From Sinorhizobium terangae (GTDB taxonomy: Bacteria; Pseudomonadota; Alphaproteobacteria; Rhizobiales; Rhizobiaceae): a stretch of 64,000 nucleotides of DNA. The notes under the pieces were generated by a model. That model had not been told where the DNA came from. It did no database searches and was given only the letters and a program-made list of their open reading frames with translations. Position numbers and translations under genes: made by a program. Location of the stretch: positions 682,001 to 746,000 of the forward strand of contig NZ_CP121659.1 in the NCBI RefSeq assembly GCF_029714365.1, given 5' to 3'. Shown here in pieces: positions 1-8,458 of the stretch. Position 1 is the stretch's first letter. Every line of letters starts with the position of its first letter.

Positions 1-1
1 G

Positions 2-718
2 CCGCTTTTGCGCACCCGTGTTCCGTTGGTCGGACCCGAAGTAGCCGAGCGCCTGGCGGCTGCCAAGGGTGAGCCGGTCGAGCGTCGTAACGTAACGACC
101 TTCGTCATCGAACGGGAAGGGGCCGAAAGATCCGAGACCATCGGCGACGCGGCCGCTGCACAAGACGAGCCGGATGAACAGGCGAAAACCGCCTCGTCTG
201 CCTCGCCGCTTGTTGCGGACGTACAGAACGAGCTGGCGCGGCTGGGACTTTACGACGGAGCCCCCGATGGGCGTAGCGGCCCGAAAACCTCAGCCGCGAT
301 CCTGCGCTTCGAAAAACAGGCCGGCCGTATGCAAAGCGGCGAGGCGAGCGACGAGTTGTTGCAGGCGTTGCGTGCGGCGGGCGATACCGGACGTGCCGTA
401 GCAACCCCTGGCGATCGTCCCTATTCAGACTCGAAGGCCGCACCGGAAGAGGTCGATCCGATCGCCGCGGCGATCCGCACTGCCGAAGAGGACAAGACAT
501 TGCTCCCTCGGGCTGACATTCCTGTCTCGAGCGAAATGGTGGTGAGCATCCAGAAGGGGCTCAGCAATCTTGCCTATGCCGACATCGTGGTCGATGGCGT
601 GGCGGGCGATCAGACGCGCGCCGCCATCCGGCATTTTGAAAAGCATTACCGCCTGCCGCAGACCGGTGAACCCAATGCGAAGGTTCTCAAGAAGCTGAAG
701 GAAATCGGCGCGCTTTGA
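2..718 (+). CDS. Peptidoglycan-binding domain protein, C-terminal part (5' end outside window)
   Basis: The frame is open to the window edge, so the N-terminus is missing; the TTG at 8 is not a convincing start. Two PG_binding_1 modules are visible. One, near residues 65-120 of the visible part, contains VQNELARLGLYDG and the typical DG...G..T..AI..FE pattern. The second is at the C-terminus (VDGVAGDQTRAAIRHFEKHY). Between them is a low-complexity Ala/Glu/Asp linker. In this family such modules bind murein non-covalently, so a periplasmic or envelope location is likely. No catalytic domain is visible in this fragment; one could lie upstream. The gene ends 140 nt before the DUF1491 gene on the same strand. 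Confidence 0.8.
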   Translation, partial: PLLRTRVPLVGPEVAERLAAAKGEPVERRNVTTFVIEREGAERSETIGDAAAAQDEPDEQAKTASSASPLVADVQNELARLGLYDGAPDGRSGPKTSAAILRFEKQAGRMQSGEASDELLQALRAAGDTGRAVATPGDRPYSDSKAAPEEVDPIAAAIRTAEEDKTLLPRADIPVSSEMVVSIQKGLSNLAYADIVVDGVAGDQTRAAIRHFEKHYRLPQTGEPNAKVLKKLKEIGAL

Positions 719-768
719 GCCGCGCTGGCAATTTTAGTTCGTGACCGCAGCGGCTTGACGTTTCCCAC

Positions 769-834
769 TACAGCGCCGCGCGTCCAATCGGACGCGCCAA
801 GATCGCTTGGTTTGAATTGCTGCAATTGCATGCC
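769..834. repeat. Palindromic intergenic mosaic repeat, copy 1
   Basis: It carries the perfect 8-bp inverted repeat GCGCGTCC-AATC-GGACGCGC (778-797), preceded by ACAGCGCC and followed by a degenerate GGTCGCTGTAGCACTTTGA-type tail. The same blocks recur at 26.8, 51.9 and 57.6 kb. They resemble the palindromic intergenic elements (RIME-type) known from Rhizobium and Sinorhizobium chromosomes. Confidence 0.75.
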
Positions 835-860
835 GGTGGTCTCACGTGTATCAGCCTCCG

Positions 861-1220
861 ATGCGCCTGAAATCCGATATCTTCGTGTCCTCCCTGCTGC
901 GCCGCGTCTTTGCCGTCGGTGGCTATGCCGCCGTGCTGCGCAAGGGTGCGCAAGAGGCCGGCGCGATCTTCATTCGCCAGCGCTCGCGGTTGGGGATCGA
1001 GACCCTCTACGCGCCCGCGCCGCAGAACTTCTTCGAAGATGAGGCCGATACGAGCCGCAAGTTCGAGATACGATTGCAGAATACGGAAGCGCATCACATC
1101 GACAACGCGCTTTCCTCCGAGATTCGCTTCGATCCTGATTGCTGGATTGTCGAAATTGAACTGGACGATTGCGACGGTCTGTTCGAGGTCGTGGCCGACG
1201 ACGTCGATCGCCGGCGATAA
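861..1220 (+). CDS. DUF1491 family protein
   Basis: A 119-residue protein of the DUF1491 family, which is confined largely to alphaproteobacteria and has no assigned function. The ATG at 861 gives the family-typical start MRLKSDIFVSSLLRR; an upstream GTG at 846 is in frame but adds residues not usual for the family. There is no signal peptide or membrane segment, so it is probably cytoplasmic. The C-terminus is acidic. It converges on the DUF2336 gene, with 23 nt between the two stop codons. Function is unknown. Confidence 0.75.
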   Translation: MRLKSDIFVSSLLRRVFAVGGYAAVLRKGAQEAGAIFIRQRSRLGIETLYAPAPQNFFEDEADTSRKFEIRLQNTEAHHIDNALSSEIRFDPDCWIVEIELDDCDGLFEVVADDVDRRR

Positions 1221-1243
1221 GCAAGGCGCGGGCGATGTGAGGG

Positions 1244-2290
1244 TTAGCGCCGCCCGAACCCTCGCATGGGCTGGGTCGTGCCTTGATGAGCGACGGCTGG
1301 ACGAGCCTCTTGCTGGCGAGGGTCGGCGCCACGATTGTCGGCGAAATGGGCTTCGTAGCGGGCTGGCTCGGCGGCACCCTGGCCATCCGCACGCAGCCAG
1401 GCCTCTACCCGTTCGACGCTCGCTTTCTTCGAAACGGACTCTACCAGGGCGGTGGCGCGAGTGCCGCCGCCGAGCCTCTCGGAAAGGTGCGGATAAAGCG
1501 CCTCGAGCAGAGGTCTAGTCTCGCCGGCTGGGAACTCAAGTGCAGAAAGGGTCGCGGCGAGCTGCCGGCCCGAAATGTCGAGCAGGATCCGCTCCGCAAG
1601 CGCTCGACTCGATCGCAATGCGTCGGCGAGAGCCGTAGCGAAGAGAACCGCTTCGCCACTGCGGGCAAACCGCATGAGCAACGCCTGGTGCAACTCGTCG
1701 ATCGGCCGAATTCGCGACGTGCCTTCTCGCGGCTCCGCCCGCACCAATGCCTTGATTTCCTCGCGCAGCTTGTCTTCGCGGGCGATGCGATCGGAGGAAG
1801 CGCTGCCCCCGGCTGACGGCGATGGACGTACGGCGTTCGGCTCCGGCTGGTTCACGCCGGTTTGCCCGCCGGGATACACGGAATGGTGGTGTTCGACTAA
1901 CGCATCAACGACCGAGGGCGAAAGGTTTTCCCGGTGCGCGATCGCGCTGGCATGGGCCGGTCCCTGCCGACGGATGATGGAAACCAGCACCCGATCGGAA
2001 ACTGCTTTCGATCGGGTCAGAAAGGTGGCGGCGATGGAAATCGGCATGCTGCCGATCAGCAGGGCGACGGGTTCGGGCACCTGTGCACATTGCGAAAGCG
2101 CGGCGGCCGCCTGCCGGCGGGCTTCGTCGCTTGATCCGAGGAAAAGCGGTTCGAACAGCTCGGCAAACTGCTTCATATCCGACTTGCGCGGGACGCGAAG
2201 GCTCTCGAAGCCGGTGACGGTCGCCATCAGCACGACGTCCTTCAGTCGGCCCGTTTGCGGCCTTTCCAACTCACGAAACCGGTTCGTCAC
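1244..2290 (-). CDS. DUF2336 family protein
   Basis: A 348-residue protein with an alpha-helical, HEAT-like character typical of DUF2336, a family found in alphaproteobacteria and without firm biochemical function. The conserved block is in the N-terminal half (around RRQAAAALSQCAQVPEPVA and SVVDALVEHH). A Ser/Pro/Gly-rich linker separates it from a second helical half. The start is a GTG at 2290 with AAGGA six bases upstream, which supports it over internal Met codons. No membrane segment is visible. It diverges from the SH3-domain gene, sharing a 290-nt spacer that carries a CtrA-like sequence. Confidence 0.65.
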   Translation of the reverse strand: MTNRFRELERPQTGRLKDVVLMATVTGFESLRVPRKSDMKQFAELFEPLFLGSSDEARRQAAAALSQCAQVPEPVALLIGSMPISIAATFLTRSKAVSDRVLVSIIRRQGPAHASAIAHRENLSPSVVDALVEHHHSVYPGGQTGVNQPEPNAVRPSPSAGGSASSDRIAREDKLREEIKALVRAEPREGTSRIRPIDELHQALLMRFARSGEAVLFATALADALRSSRALAERILLDISGRQLAATLSALEFPAGETRPLLEALYPHLSERLGGGTRATALVESVSKKASVERVEAWLRADGQGAAEPARYEAHFADNRGADPRQQEARPAVAHQGTTQPMRGFGRR

Positions 2291-2371
2291 AATTTATCCT
2301 TGCACGCAAAACACGACCGCCATCGGCGATGGCCCGGAACGGCACACGTCATCAAAAATAGATCTAAAACG

Positions 2372-2386
2372 TTAGCGTAGCATTAA
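2372..2386. promoter_or_regulatory. CtrA-like site with one mismatch (TTAG-N7-TTAA)
   Basis: TTAG, seven bases, then TTAAC in the spacer between the divergent DUF2336 and SH3 genes. The alphaproteobacterial CtrA consensus is TTAA-N7-TTAA, so the first half has one mismatch. Inference only. Confidence 0.3.
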
Positions 2387-2583
2387 CTATGGACGTTGGG
2401 GCTTTATTCAGGCTTGCGGCACTGTCGTGGCGAAGCGGAATTTTCCTTGATCCACAGAAGTCGGGCGCCCGGGCTGCATTCAGCCATAAAAACTCCACAT
2501 GCACTTCTATGTGATCCGCAAATCGGCGAAGCGCTGGTGCCAGCCGAAGGGGCCGGAGGTAGGCCCTCTATGGAGATAGATCT

Positions 2584-3183
2584 GTGAAAGATGCGTTTTT
2601 TCGGGCAGCCATTGTTTGTGCGCTTCTGCTCGTCCCGGCGGTAGCCGAGGCTGCGGAAGGTTTTTCCACCGCCAATGTCAACATGCGATCGGGGCCGAGC
2701 ACACGCTATCCGGCCGTGACCGTCATCCCGGCCGGCGAACCGGTGGAAATCCACGGCTGCCTGGCGGACCTGCCCTGGTGTGATGTTTCCTTCTATGGTG
2801 GCCGCGGTTGGGTTGCCGACCGCTATGTGCAAGCTGCCTACCGCAGCCGGAGGGTTTATCTGGAGCCGGAAAATTACCGCCCGCTTGGCATTCCCACGGT
2901 CGTCTTCCAGTTCGATCGTTACTGGGATCGCAACTACCGGGGCCGCGACTTCTATCGTGACCGTGACCGCTGGCGCCGTGGTCCCGACTGGGCAGAGGAT
3001 CGGGACCGGCGTGACTGGGAGCGACAGCGGACGTGGGATCGTCGCGAATGGGAACGCAGGCAAGTGAGCGAGGATCGCCGGGAATGGGAGCGTGACCGCG
3101 ACCGGCGTGAATGGCGGCGCGACGATGAAATGCGCATGGTTCCGGTGTGTGGTTTCGACAACGCCTCGTGTGAGAACGACTGA
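2584..3183 (+). CDS. Exported SH3-domain protein with charged Arg/Trp-rich tail
   Basis: A 199-residue protein. Residues 1-23 form a Sec signal peptide ending AVAEAAEG. Residues about 25-85 form a bacterial SH3 (SH3_3) domain with the signature ANVNMRSGPSTRYPAV and later GGRGWV, the type that binds cell-wall peptides. The last 75 residues are very rich in Arg, Asp, Trp and Tyr and repeat DRREWER-like heptads at least four times. Start is a GTG at 2584 with GGAG upstream. A periplasmic envelope role is likely, but the ligand is unknown. A strong hairpin terminator follows about 90 nt after the stop. Confidence 0.75.
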   Translation: MKDAFFRAAIVCALLLVPAVAEAAEGFSTANVNMRSGPSTRYPAVTVIPAGEPVEIHGCLADLPWCDVSFYGGRGWVADRYVQAAYRSRRVYLEPENYRPLGIPTVVFQFDRYWDRNYRGRDFYRDRDRWRRGPDWAEDRDRRDWERQRTWDRREWERRQVSEDRREWERDRDRREWRRDDEMRMVPVCGFDNASCEND

Positions 3184-3270
3184 CGCGCCGTGCGATCTTT
3201 CGCCGGCGGGCCGCTGGAAGATCAGGGTGCGAAACGCAGGTAGTGAGAACGGCTACAGATGGTTCCGAGA

Positions 3271-3304
3271 GGGCGGGCGGCAATTGCCGCCCGCCCTTTT
3301 CGTC
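3271..3304 (+). terminator. Rho-independent terminator after the SH3 gene
   Basis: Perfect 13-bp inverted repeat GGGCGGGCGGCAA/TTGCCGCCCGCCC followed by a short T run (CTTTTCG). Confidence 0.8.
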
Positions 3305-3326
3305 GGTCTATTTGCGTCGCCTCGCG

Positions 3327-3351
3327 GGAACCAATCCTGCCTGGGTGCGTT
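3327..3351 (+). promoter_or_regulatory. Probable RpoE2 (general stress ECF sigma) promoter
   Basis: GGAAC at 3327-3331, 18 bases, then TT at 3350-3351, matching the GGAAC-N18/19-TT consensus published for S. meliloti RpoE2. It lies 30 nt before the DUF883 start codon and directly after the upstream terminator, so it is well placed to drive that gene. Confidence 0.6.
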
Positions 3352-3381
3352 GACATCGCGCGAAGATAAGGGAGCAACGAA

Positions 3382-3666
3382 ATGGCGGAGAAGAAACTGG
3401 CAGCCGTCGCGGCGGAAGCGGATGCTGAAGCACGCACTGCGAGCGCGCAGGCGGAAGTGGAAGCGCAGATTGCTGACCTCAGAACGGAGATTGCTCGGTT
3501 AACGGAGACGGTTTCAGCCATCAGCACTGGGGCAAGGGCCGTCGTGCAGGGGGAGGCGGAGTTGATGACGGAGCGCGTCCGTGAACGCGTTCGCGACGAA
3601 CCGATATCGAGCCTGTTGACGGTCGCGGGTGTTGCGTTCCTGTTCGGGCTGCTTGCGAGACGCTGA
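3382..3666 (+). CDS. DUF883/YqjD/ElaB-like tail-anchored membrane protein
   Basis: A 94-residue protein. The N-terminal two thirds are a long Ala/Glu-rich amphipathic helix, likely coiled coil. Then come the family-typical segment VRERVRDEPISSL, a single hydrophobic helix (about residues 76-91, LLTVAGVAFLFGLL) and a terminal ARR. E. coli relatives (YqjD, ElaB) are inner-membrane proteins that associate with ribosomes in stationary phase; that role is a family inference here. AAGGGAGCAACGA precedes the ATG at a usual distance. The RpoE2-type promoter just upstream fits stress induction. Confidence 0.75.
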   Translation: MAEKKLAAVAAEADAEARTASAQAEVEAQIADLRTEIARLTETVSAISTGARAVVQGEAELMTERVRERVRDEPISSLLTVAGVAFLFGLLARR

Positions 3667-3723
3667 GCGCTCCAACTCAAGACACCGGGATAGCGCACCA
3701 AAATGGGGGGAAGCACGATGAGA

Positions 3724-3738
3724 TTAAGATAGTGTTAA
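3724..3738. promoter_or_regulatory. CtrA box (exact TTAA-N7-TTAA)
   Basis: TTAA-GATAGTG-TTAAC, an exact match to the alphaproteobacterial CtrA consensus, 212 nt before the start of the 56-residue gene at 3950 and 58 nt after the DUF883 stop. No other gene starts nearby, so the small gene is the likely target. Confidence 0.5.
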
Positions 3739-3949
3739 CTAGGCTATGGCTCAATCAGGATGGACCGGCTATCATCGGTCCGGCATCTGATGTGAACCGA
3801 AACAACGTCCGGGTCACCGGAAGAAGGAGCAAATGAGAACGGCGCGTCTGTCCAGGGAATGTGGTCTTTGGAAAATGCGTCAGCCCGAGGGCGGGCAGGG
3901 TGAAATCGGTACGGTAGTTCATCCGTCTCATGGAAATCTGGAGACGAGC

Positions 3950-4120
3950 ATGGCAGACGTAATCAGAATGCAGGACCGGAGGGTTCAAAAGCCGCGAAGG
4001 CCGCCCGTGAAATCGGGCAGCGCCACTGTGCTGTTGTTTACAGGTATCCGCTACGAGCGTCTCGATGGCCGAGGGCCACAGCCCAACGCACCAGCCGGAC
4101 GGCGGATCAAGAAGCAGTAG
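3950..4120 (+). CDS. Conserved small basic protein (56 residues)
   Basis: The ATG at 3950 is preceded by GGAG at good spacing; a longer in-frame version starting at 3833 lacks one. The protein begins MADVIRMQDRR, has a basic Pro/Arg stretch, a short hydrophobic-aromatic motif (VLLFTGIRYERL) and a basic tail ending RRIKKQ. From memory, related short proteins with an F-x-G-x-RYER motif occur across Rhizobiaceae; I know no function. There is no signal peptide. An exact CtrA box upstream suggests cell-cycle control. Confidence 0.65.
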   Translation: MADVIRMQDRRVQKPRRPPVKSGSATVLLFTGIRYERLDGRGPQPNAPAGRRIKKQ

Positions 4121-4310
4121 TTTAATTTGTAGCGTGCGGCACTGCCGCCCACGCGGGTGCGGCCGCGCGACTTAAGTCGTCACTTCAAAGCCCGGGATAC
4201 CGGGCGCCTCCACCGACCTTCGAGCATAATGCCATCCGGAATGCCCGGTCGATGTCGGACTCGGGTTTTGCCTGCGATAACGAGGCACCGACAGTGCCGG
4301 CCGTATCGCG

Positions 4311-4856
4311 TCAACGCCGGAAGGGCTCGCAACTCGACTCCGTCAGGAAATTGCGAACCTGTTCCTCGAAGCTGTCGAGCGGGGCAAGAGCCCGCAGAAC
4401 CGCATAGCCCTCATCGTCCTTCATCTCGATCATGATGGACTGAGCCAGCGTTTCCGGGGGCGATTTGCGCAATTCGACCAGTTGGATAGGCGTGGCGACG
4501 ACCAGGTCGAGACTGCCGTTGACGGCCGTATGGTCGTTCATGCTGAACACCTCGTTCGAGTTGCTGTCGAAGACGGAAAGCGACCAGAACGGCACCGCGC
4601 CGCGGGCGATGAAGCGCGCCGGCGCCTCGGCGATCGAAAAGCTGCAGACGGCGGTTCGCAGATAGGGGTCGCTGTTGTCGAGCCCGGTTGCCCCCGGCTC
4701 TGCCGTCAACGGGAAGAAGCTGTCCATCTCGAGGAGGCCGAGCACGCGCGTATAGGCGTCCCGGCCGGTGAATTGCGGCAGGGCAAGCACGATAATGATA
4801 TGCAGCAGGGCCGCGCCAAACAGGCCGACGAGAATGGCGAACAGCGTGCTACGCAT
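4311..4856 (-). CDS. DUF1254 family membrane-anchored protein
   Basis: A 181-residue protein with one N-terminal membrane segment (about residues 5-27, LFAILVGLFGAALLHIIIV) and a periplasmic body with the DUF1254-type segment around ARGAVPFWSLSVFDSNSNEVF. It overlaps the end of the upstream DUF1214 gene by 8 nt, so the two are translationally coupled. In many bacteria DUF1254 and DUF1214 are the two halves of one long protein; here they are separate, each with its own anchor. Function unknown. The 190 nt after its stop holds no recognisable gene. Confidence 0.7.
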   Translation of the reverse strand: MRSTLFAILVGLFGAALLHIIIVLALPQFTGRDAYTRVLGLLEMDSFFPLTAEPGATGLDNSDPYLRTAVCSFSIAEAPARFIARGAVPFWSLSVFDSNSNEVFSMNDHTAVNGSLDLVVATPIQLVELRKSPPETLAQSIMIEMKDDEGYAVLRALAPLDSFEEQVRNFLTESSCEPFRR

Positions 4857-5436
4857 TTCCGCATCCCGTCTTGACGATTTTCGGCATCGCAAGATCGATC
4901 AACCCCGAGGAGCCGGCAGTCGGGGTATCGAGCAGGGTCAGGACAAGCTTGAAGCTGCCGCCGTGGCGGATGGCGAGCCAGTTTTCCGGCTGAGCGAAAG
5001 GCGAGGCGTGGACGACGAAACTGCTGTCTTCGGCGCGCAGCACCGTCCAGGAGTTCACCGCCGACGGCAGGTCCGGTCCGGCCCGCAAGGTCATGCCGTC
5101 GGATGTCGTCGCATAGAGGGTCCAGAAACGGGCCGGCGGCGTTATGCCCGAAATATCGTAGGAGCAGGCAGCCGACAGGCGGGCGCCGCTGTCGTCGGTC
5201 GCCGCGGTGAAAATCAGCCCTTCCGCGCCTCCAAAGAGCAACTCGCCGGCGCGGGCGCGATGCGCCTTGGCGTAGGGGTCCGCCGCCGCCGTCTGTGCCT
5301 CGGGGAACGCGACCCAGGGGCCGATCGCGATTGAGCCGAAACCGACGGTCGCCTTCAGCGCCCAGACGGCCGAAGTGATCCCGCCGCCAAAGGCGACGAT
5401 CAGAGCGAGAGCGACGAGGAGGGGGATGCGAAACAA
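4849..5436 (-). CDS. DUF1214 family membrane-anchored protein
   Basis: A 195-residue protein beginning MFRIPLLVALALIVAFGGG, a single N-terminal membrane anchor followed by a periplasmic domain. The C-terminal half shows the DUF1214 hallmarks ENWLAIRHGGSFKLVLTLLDTP and a final Pro-Lys-Ile-Val region with a lone Cys. It is the first gene of a two-gene operon with the DUF1254 partner. Its 5' end faces the PBP gene's 3' end 96 nt away. No enzyme motif is recognisable and the function is unknown. Confidence 0.7.
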   Translation of the reverse strand: MFRIPLLVALALIVAFGGGITSAVWALKATVGFGSIAIGPWVAFPEAQTAAADPYAKAHRARAGELLFGGAEGLIFTAATDDSGARLSAACSYDISGITPPARFWTLYATTSDGMTLRAGPDLPSAVNSWTVLRAEDSSFVVHASPFAQPENWLAIRHGGSFKLVLTLLDTPTAGSSGLIDLAMPKIVKTGCGNA

Positions 5437-5532
5437 GGAGCGGCTCTATCGTATCTCGTTTGCCTGGCAATTTGCGAAAGCCACGCGGCGTGATCGCTAC
5501 GTTCGTCAGGGAACGGATTTTTGACTACAAAG

Positions 5533-7740
5533 TCAATTGTTTGTGGCATTCGTCGTAACGCGGTCCGGGGAGTTCGTCGTCGGCGTCTCAAGCACTGCGA
5601 CCCTGCCGGAGTTTTTTTCGGGTGCTTTGAGCGGGGAGGCTTTTTCGAACGTTGCGCCGATCGCTTTCAGCAGCCTGGTCACCTCGGCAGAGAGAGAGCG
5701 CGGGCGAACGAGCGGCGGAAGGGCACTTTCATCGGGCTTTGCATCCGCCACTGCCTCCGGCTTCTTGGTGGCGCCGGGAAGCGGGTTGTCTATGCCGGGG
5801 ATCGCGCGATGCTCGATGCCCTGCTCTGCATAATCCATCAGCCGTTTGAAGGTCATGGCCGGCAACGAACCACCGGTCATCTCGTTCGTCGATGTATAGT
5901 CGTCATTGCCGAACCAGACAGCCGTCGTATAGTCGCCGGTGAAGCCGATAAACCACGCATCGCGATAGGCCTGCGTAGTGCCCGTCTTGCCGCCGGTGAC
6001 GATGCCGTTGTCGAGGGCTGCGCGCCGCGCGGTGCCAATCACCGGAATCTGCGTCAGAATGCGGTTCATCGACGAGACCGCCTGCTCGCTTAGAACCCGT
6101 TGCGGCGGAGGCGCATCGCGGCCGAAATCGTAAAGGATGTCGCCGTCGTAGTTGAGGATCTGGCTGATGCCATGTCGCCGCGCCTGCAGGCCGCCCGCAG
6201 GAAAGACGGCGTAGGCCGTCGCCTGGTCGAGCACGGTCACTTCGGAGGTGCCGAGCGGCATGGTCTTGTCGGTGCGGATGGGCGTTTCGACGCCCATCTT
6301 CTTTGCGGTGGCGGCAATGATCTCGGTGCCGAGCTTGTCCTTGGCGAGACGGACAGGGACGGTATTGATAGATCTCGCCAGCGCGTTCATCAAGGTAACC
6401 CGACCGGCATACTTGCGGGCGTAATTCTGCGGCGACCAGCCGCGCCAGGTGATCGGCGCATCGACGACCACCGTCTCCGGGGTCATGCCCTTTTCCATCG
6501 CCGCGGCGTAGGTATAGACCTTGAAAGAGGAGCCCGGCTGCCTCAGCGCCCTTGTTGCCCGATTGAACTGGCTTTCGCCATAGTCGCGCCCGCCGACCAT
6601 AGCACGTACGGCACCGCCATTTTCCACCATGACCAGAGCGCCCTGCTTCACCTCATAACTTTCGCCATACTGCCGGAGGCTTGACTCGACCGACTCCTCG
6701 GCCGCTTGTTGCAGGCCCATGTCGATCGTCGTGCGCACGATCAGCGAGTGCTGCGCGAAGGGGGCGGCGACACGCTGGACTTCGTCAAAGGCCCAGTCGA
6801 GGAAGAAGTCGGGCGCCTTGACTTGGGCGCGGTCGACCACGGTCGCGGGATTGAGGCGGGCGGCAATCACCTGGCCCTCAGTCATCAGGCCGCCCTGAAC
6901 CATGTTGGTGAGAACCTCGTTGGCGCGGCCGCGTGCGGCCGGCAGGTTCACGTGCGGCGCATAGCGCGCCGGGGCTTTGAAAAGGCCGGCGAGCATGGCG
7001 GATTCGGCGAGATTGATGTCGGTGATGGCCTTGCCGAAATAAAATTGCGAAGCCGCAGCCGCCCCAAAAGTGCCGCCGCCCATATAGGCGCGATCGAGGT
7101 AGAGGCGCAGGATTTCCTTCTTTGACAGGTTGCATTCCAGCCAGACGGCGAGGAAGGCCTCCTTGATCTTGCGCTCGATCGTGCGTTCGTTCGACAGGAA
7201 CAGGTTTTTGGCAAGCTGTTGGGTGAGAGTCGACCCGCCCTGGACCACGCCGCCCGCCCGGGCGTTCTCGGTCATGGCGCGTGCCAGGCCGAGAAAATCG
7301 ATGCCCCAGTGATCGAAGAAACGCCGGTCCTCCGTGGCGAGCACTGCCTTGATGAGATGGTCCGGCAATTCGTCGATCGGGGCCGAGTCTTCATGGATGA
7401 TGCCGCGGTGGCCGATCTCATTGCCGTAACGGTCGAGGAAGGTCACCGCAAAGTCGCTCTGGGCGCGCCAATTGCCCTTGGTCTCCTCGAATGCCGGCAG
7501 GGCCAGAGCCAGCATCAGCACCGAGCCCGCCGTCCCCCACGTCGCCGCTTCGCCAAGCAGTTCGAAAACCGCTCTCTTCCAGCCGCGTACGCGAAAGCGC
7601 CGAAAGAAGATCGTCGTGTCTTCCCACCATTCGCCCAGCCGGAAACCGGCATTCCACACCGTCGAGTCGATCCAGGAATCGATCCTGAGAAAGATGTGTC
7701 GCCTCTTCGGCCGGTTGTCCTCTTTCTTCGGTTCCTGCAC
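5533..7740 (-). CDS. Class A penicillin-binding protein (PBP1A/1C-type bifunctional murein synthase)
   Basis: About 735 residues from the GTG at 7740 (protein start [15 protein letters not shown]). An in-frame ATG at 7812 would add 24 residues that look unlike the family. Order: a cytoplasmic basic tail; one membrane helix (about 65-85); a GT51 glycosyltransferase domain with catalytic Glu in [14 protein letters not shown] (about residue 137) and [16 protein letters not shown]; then a transpeptidase domain with active-site Ser in PGSSFK (about 404), SIN, and [14 protein letters not shown]. It polymerises and crosslinks peptidoglycan from lipid II in the periplasm. The C-terminus carries a Pro/Lys/Asp-rich extension with an RPRSL motif. 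It diverges from the YcgN-type gene. Confidence 0.9.
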   Translation of the reverse strand: MQEPKKEDNRPKRRHIFLRIDSWIDSTVWNAGFRLGEWWEDTTIFFRRFRVRGWKRAVFELLGEAATWGTAGSVLMLALALPAFEETKGNWRAQSDFAVTFLDRYGNEIGHRGIIHEDSAPIDELPDHLIKAVLATEDRRFFDHWGIDFLGLARAMTENARAGGVVQGGSTLTQQLAKNLFLSNERTIERKIKEAFLAVWLECNLSKKEILRLYLDRAYMGGGTFGAAAASQFYFGKAITDINLAESAMLAGLFKAPARYAPHVNLPAARGRANEVLTNMVQGGLMTEGQVIAARLNPATVVDRAQVKAPDFFLDWAFDEVQRVAAPFAQHSLIVRTTIDMGLQQAAEESVESSLRQYGESYEVKQGALVMVENGGAVRAMVGGRDYGESQFNRATRALRQPGSSFKVYTYAAAMEKGMTPETVVVDAPITWRGWSPQNYARKYAGRVTLMNALARSINTVPVRLAKDKLGTEIIAATAKKMGVETPIRTDKTMPLGTSEVTVLDQATAYAVFPAGGLQARRHGISQILNYDGDILYDFGRDAPPPQRVLSEQAVSSMNRILTQIPVIGTARRAALDNGIVTGGKTGTTQAYRDAWFIGFTGDYTTAVWFGNDDYTSTNEMTGGSLPAMTFKRLMDYAEQGIEHRAIPGIDNPLPGATKKPEAVADAKPDESALPPLVRPRSLSAEVTRLLKAIGATFEKASPLKAPEKNSGRVAVLETPTTNSPDRVTTNATNN

Positions 7741-7889
7741 GGCGTTCTCGTCTCGAAGGTTCGCTTGCCCATAATGATATTTGCACGAGGCGAGTTTCCA
7801 ATCTACTTGCATATCGTGCTGCCGGCCTTAAAAAACCGGCAATTTTCTGCGAATGTTCCATGTTGGCATGGAACGGACGAAAGTGTGAC

Positions 7890-8360
7890 ATGATGGGCGA
7901 AATGCCTTTCTGGAAAACCAAAAGCCTTGAAGAAATGAGCAATGCCGAGTGGGAAAGCCTCTGCGACGGCTGTGGGCTTTGCTGCCTGAACAAGCTCGAG
8001 GACTGGGATACGGGCGAGATCGCCTGGACGTCGATCCGCTGTACTCTGCTCGATGGTGAAAGCTGTCGCTGCAAGGATTACGACAACAGGCAGGCGACTG
8101 TACCTGATTGCATCCAACTGACGCCGAAGGTGGTGCATGAGATCTCATGGCTGCCGCCGACCTGCGCCTACAGGCTGATCGGCGAGGGGAGGGACCTCTA
8201 TTGGTGGCATCCTCTCGTCTCCGGCGACCCGGAAACCGTCCATGCGGCCGGCATATCCGTGCGCGGGCGCACGGTCGCCGAGGACGGTATCGATGTCGAG
8301 GATTATGAGGACTACCTGGTTACTTGGCCGCTGGAAGTAGGACTGGAACCGGCCCGTTAG
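7890..8360 (+). CDS. UPF0260 (YcgN) family cysteine-rich protein
   Basis: A 156-residue cytoplasmic protein. Near the start it has the family motif [19 protein letters not shown], a CxxCxxCC cluster; a second cluster follows ([16 protein letters not shown]). These Cys groups, shared with the UPF0153 metal-chelating family, suggest a bound Zn, Fe or Fe-S centre, which is inferred from the residues and not demonstrated. The ATG at 7890 gives [16 protein letters not shown], aligned with the usual family start; a further upstream ATG at 7860 adds a non-conserved stretch. It diverges from the PBP gene; the spacer contains the short inverted repeat TGCCGG...CCGGCA (7820-7841). Confidence 0.8.
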   Translation: MMGEMPFWKTKSLEEMSNAEWESLCDGCGLCCLNKLEDWDTGEIAWTSIRCTLLDGESCRCKDYDNRQATVPDCIQLTPKVVHEISWLPPTCAYRLIGEGRDLYWWHPLVSGDPETVHAAGISVRGRTVAEDGIDVEDYEDYLVTWPLEVGLEPAR

Positions 8361-8458
8361 AGCGTGTTCCAGGGAATCGCGTCGTTCCAAAGAGTCAGGT
8401 CATTTCGCGGCTTCAATGGGGATGACCGTAGCGGGTCGGCACCAAGGTGAGGCCAGGA

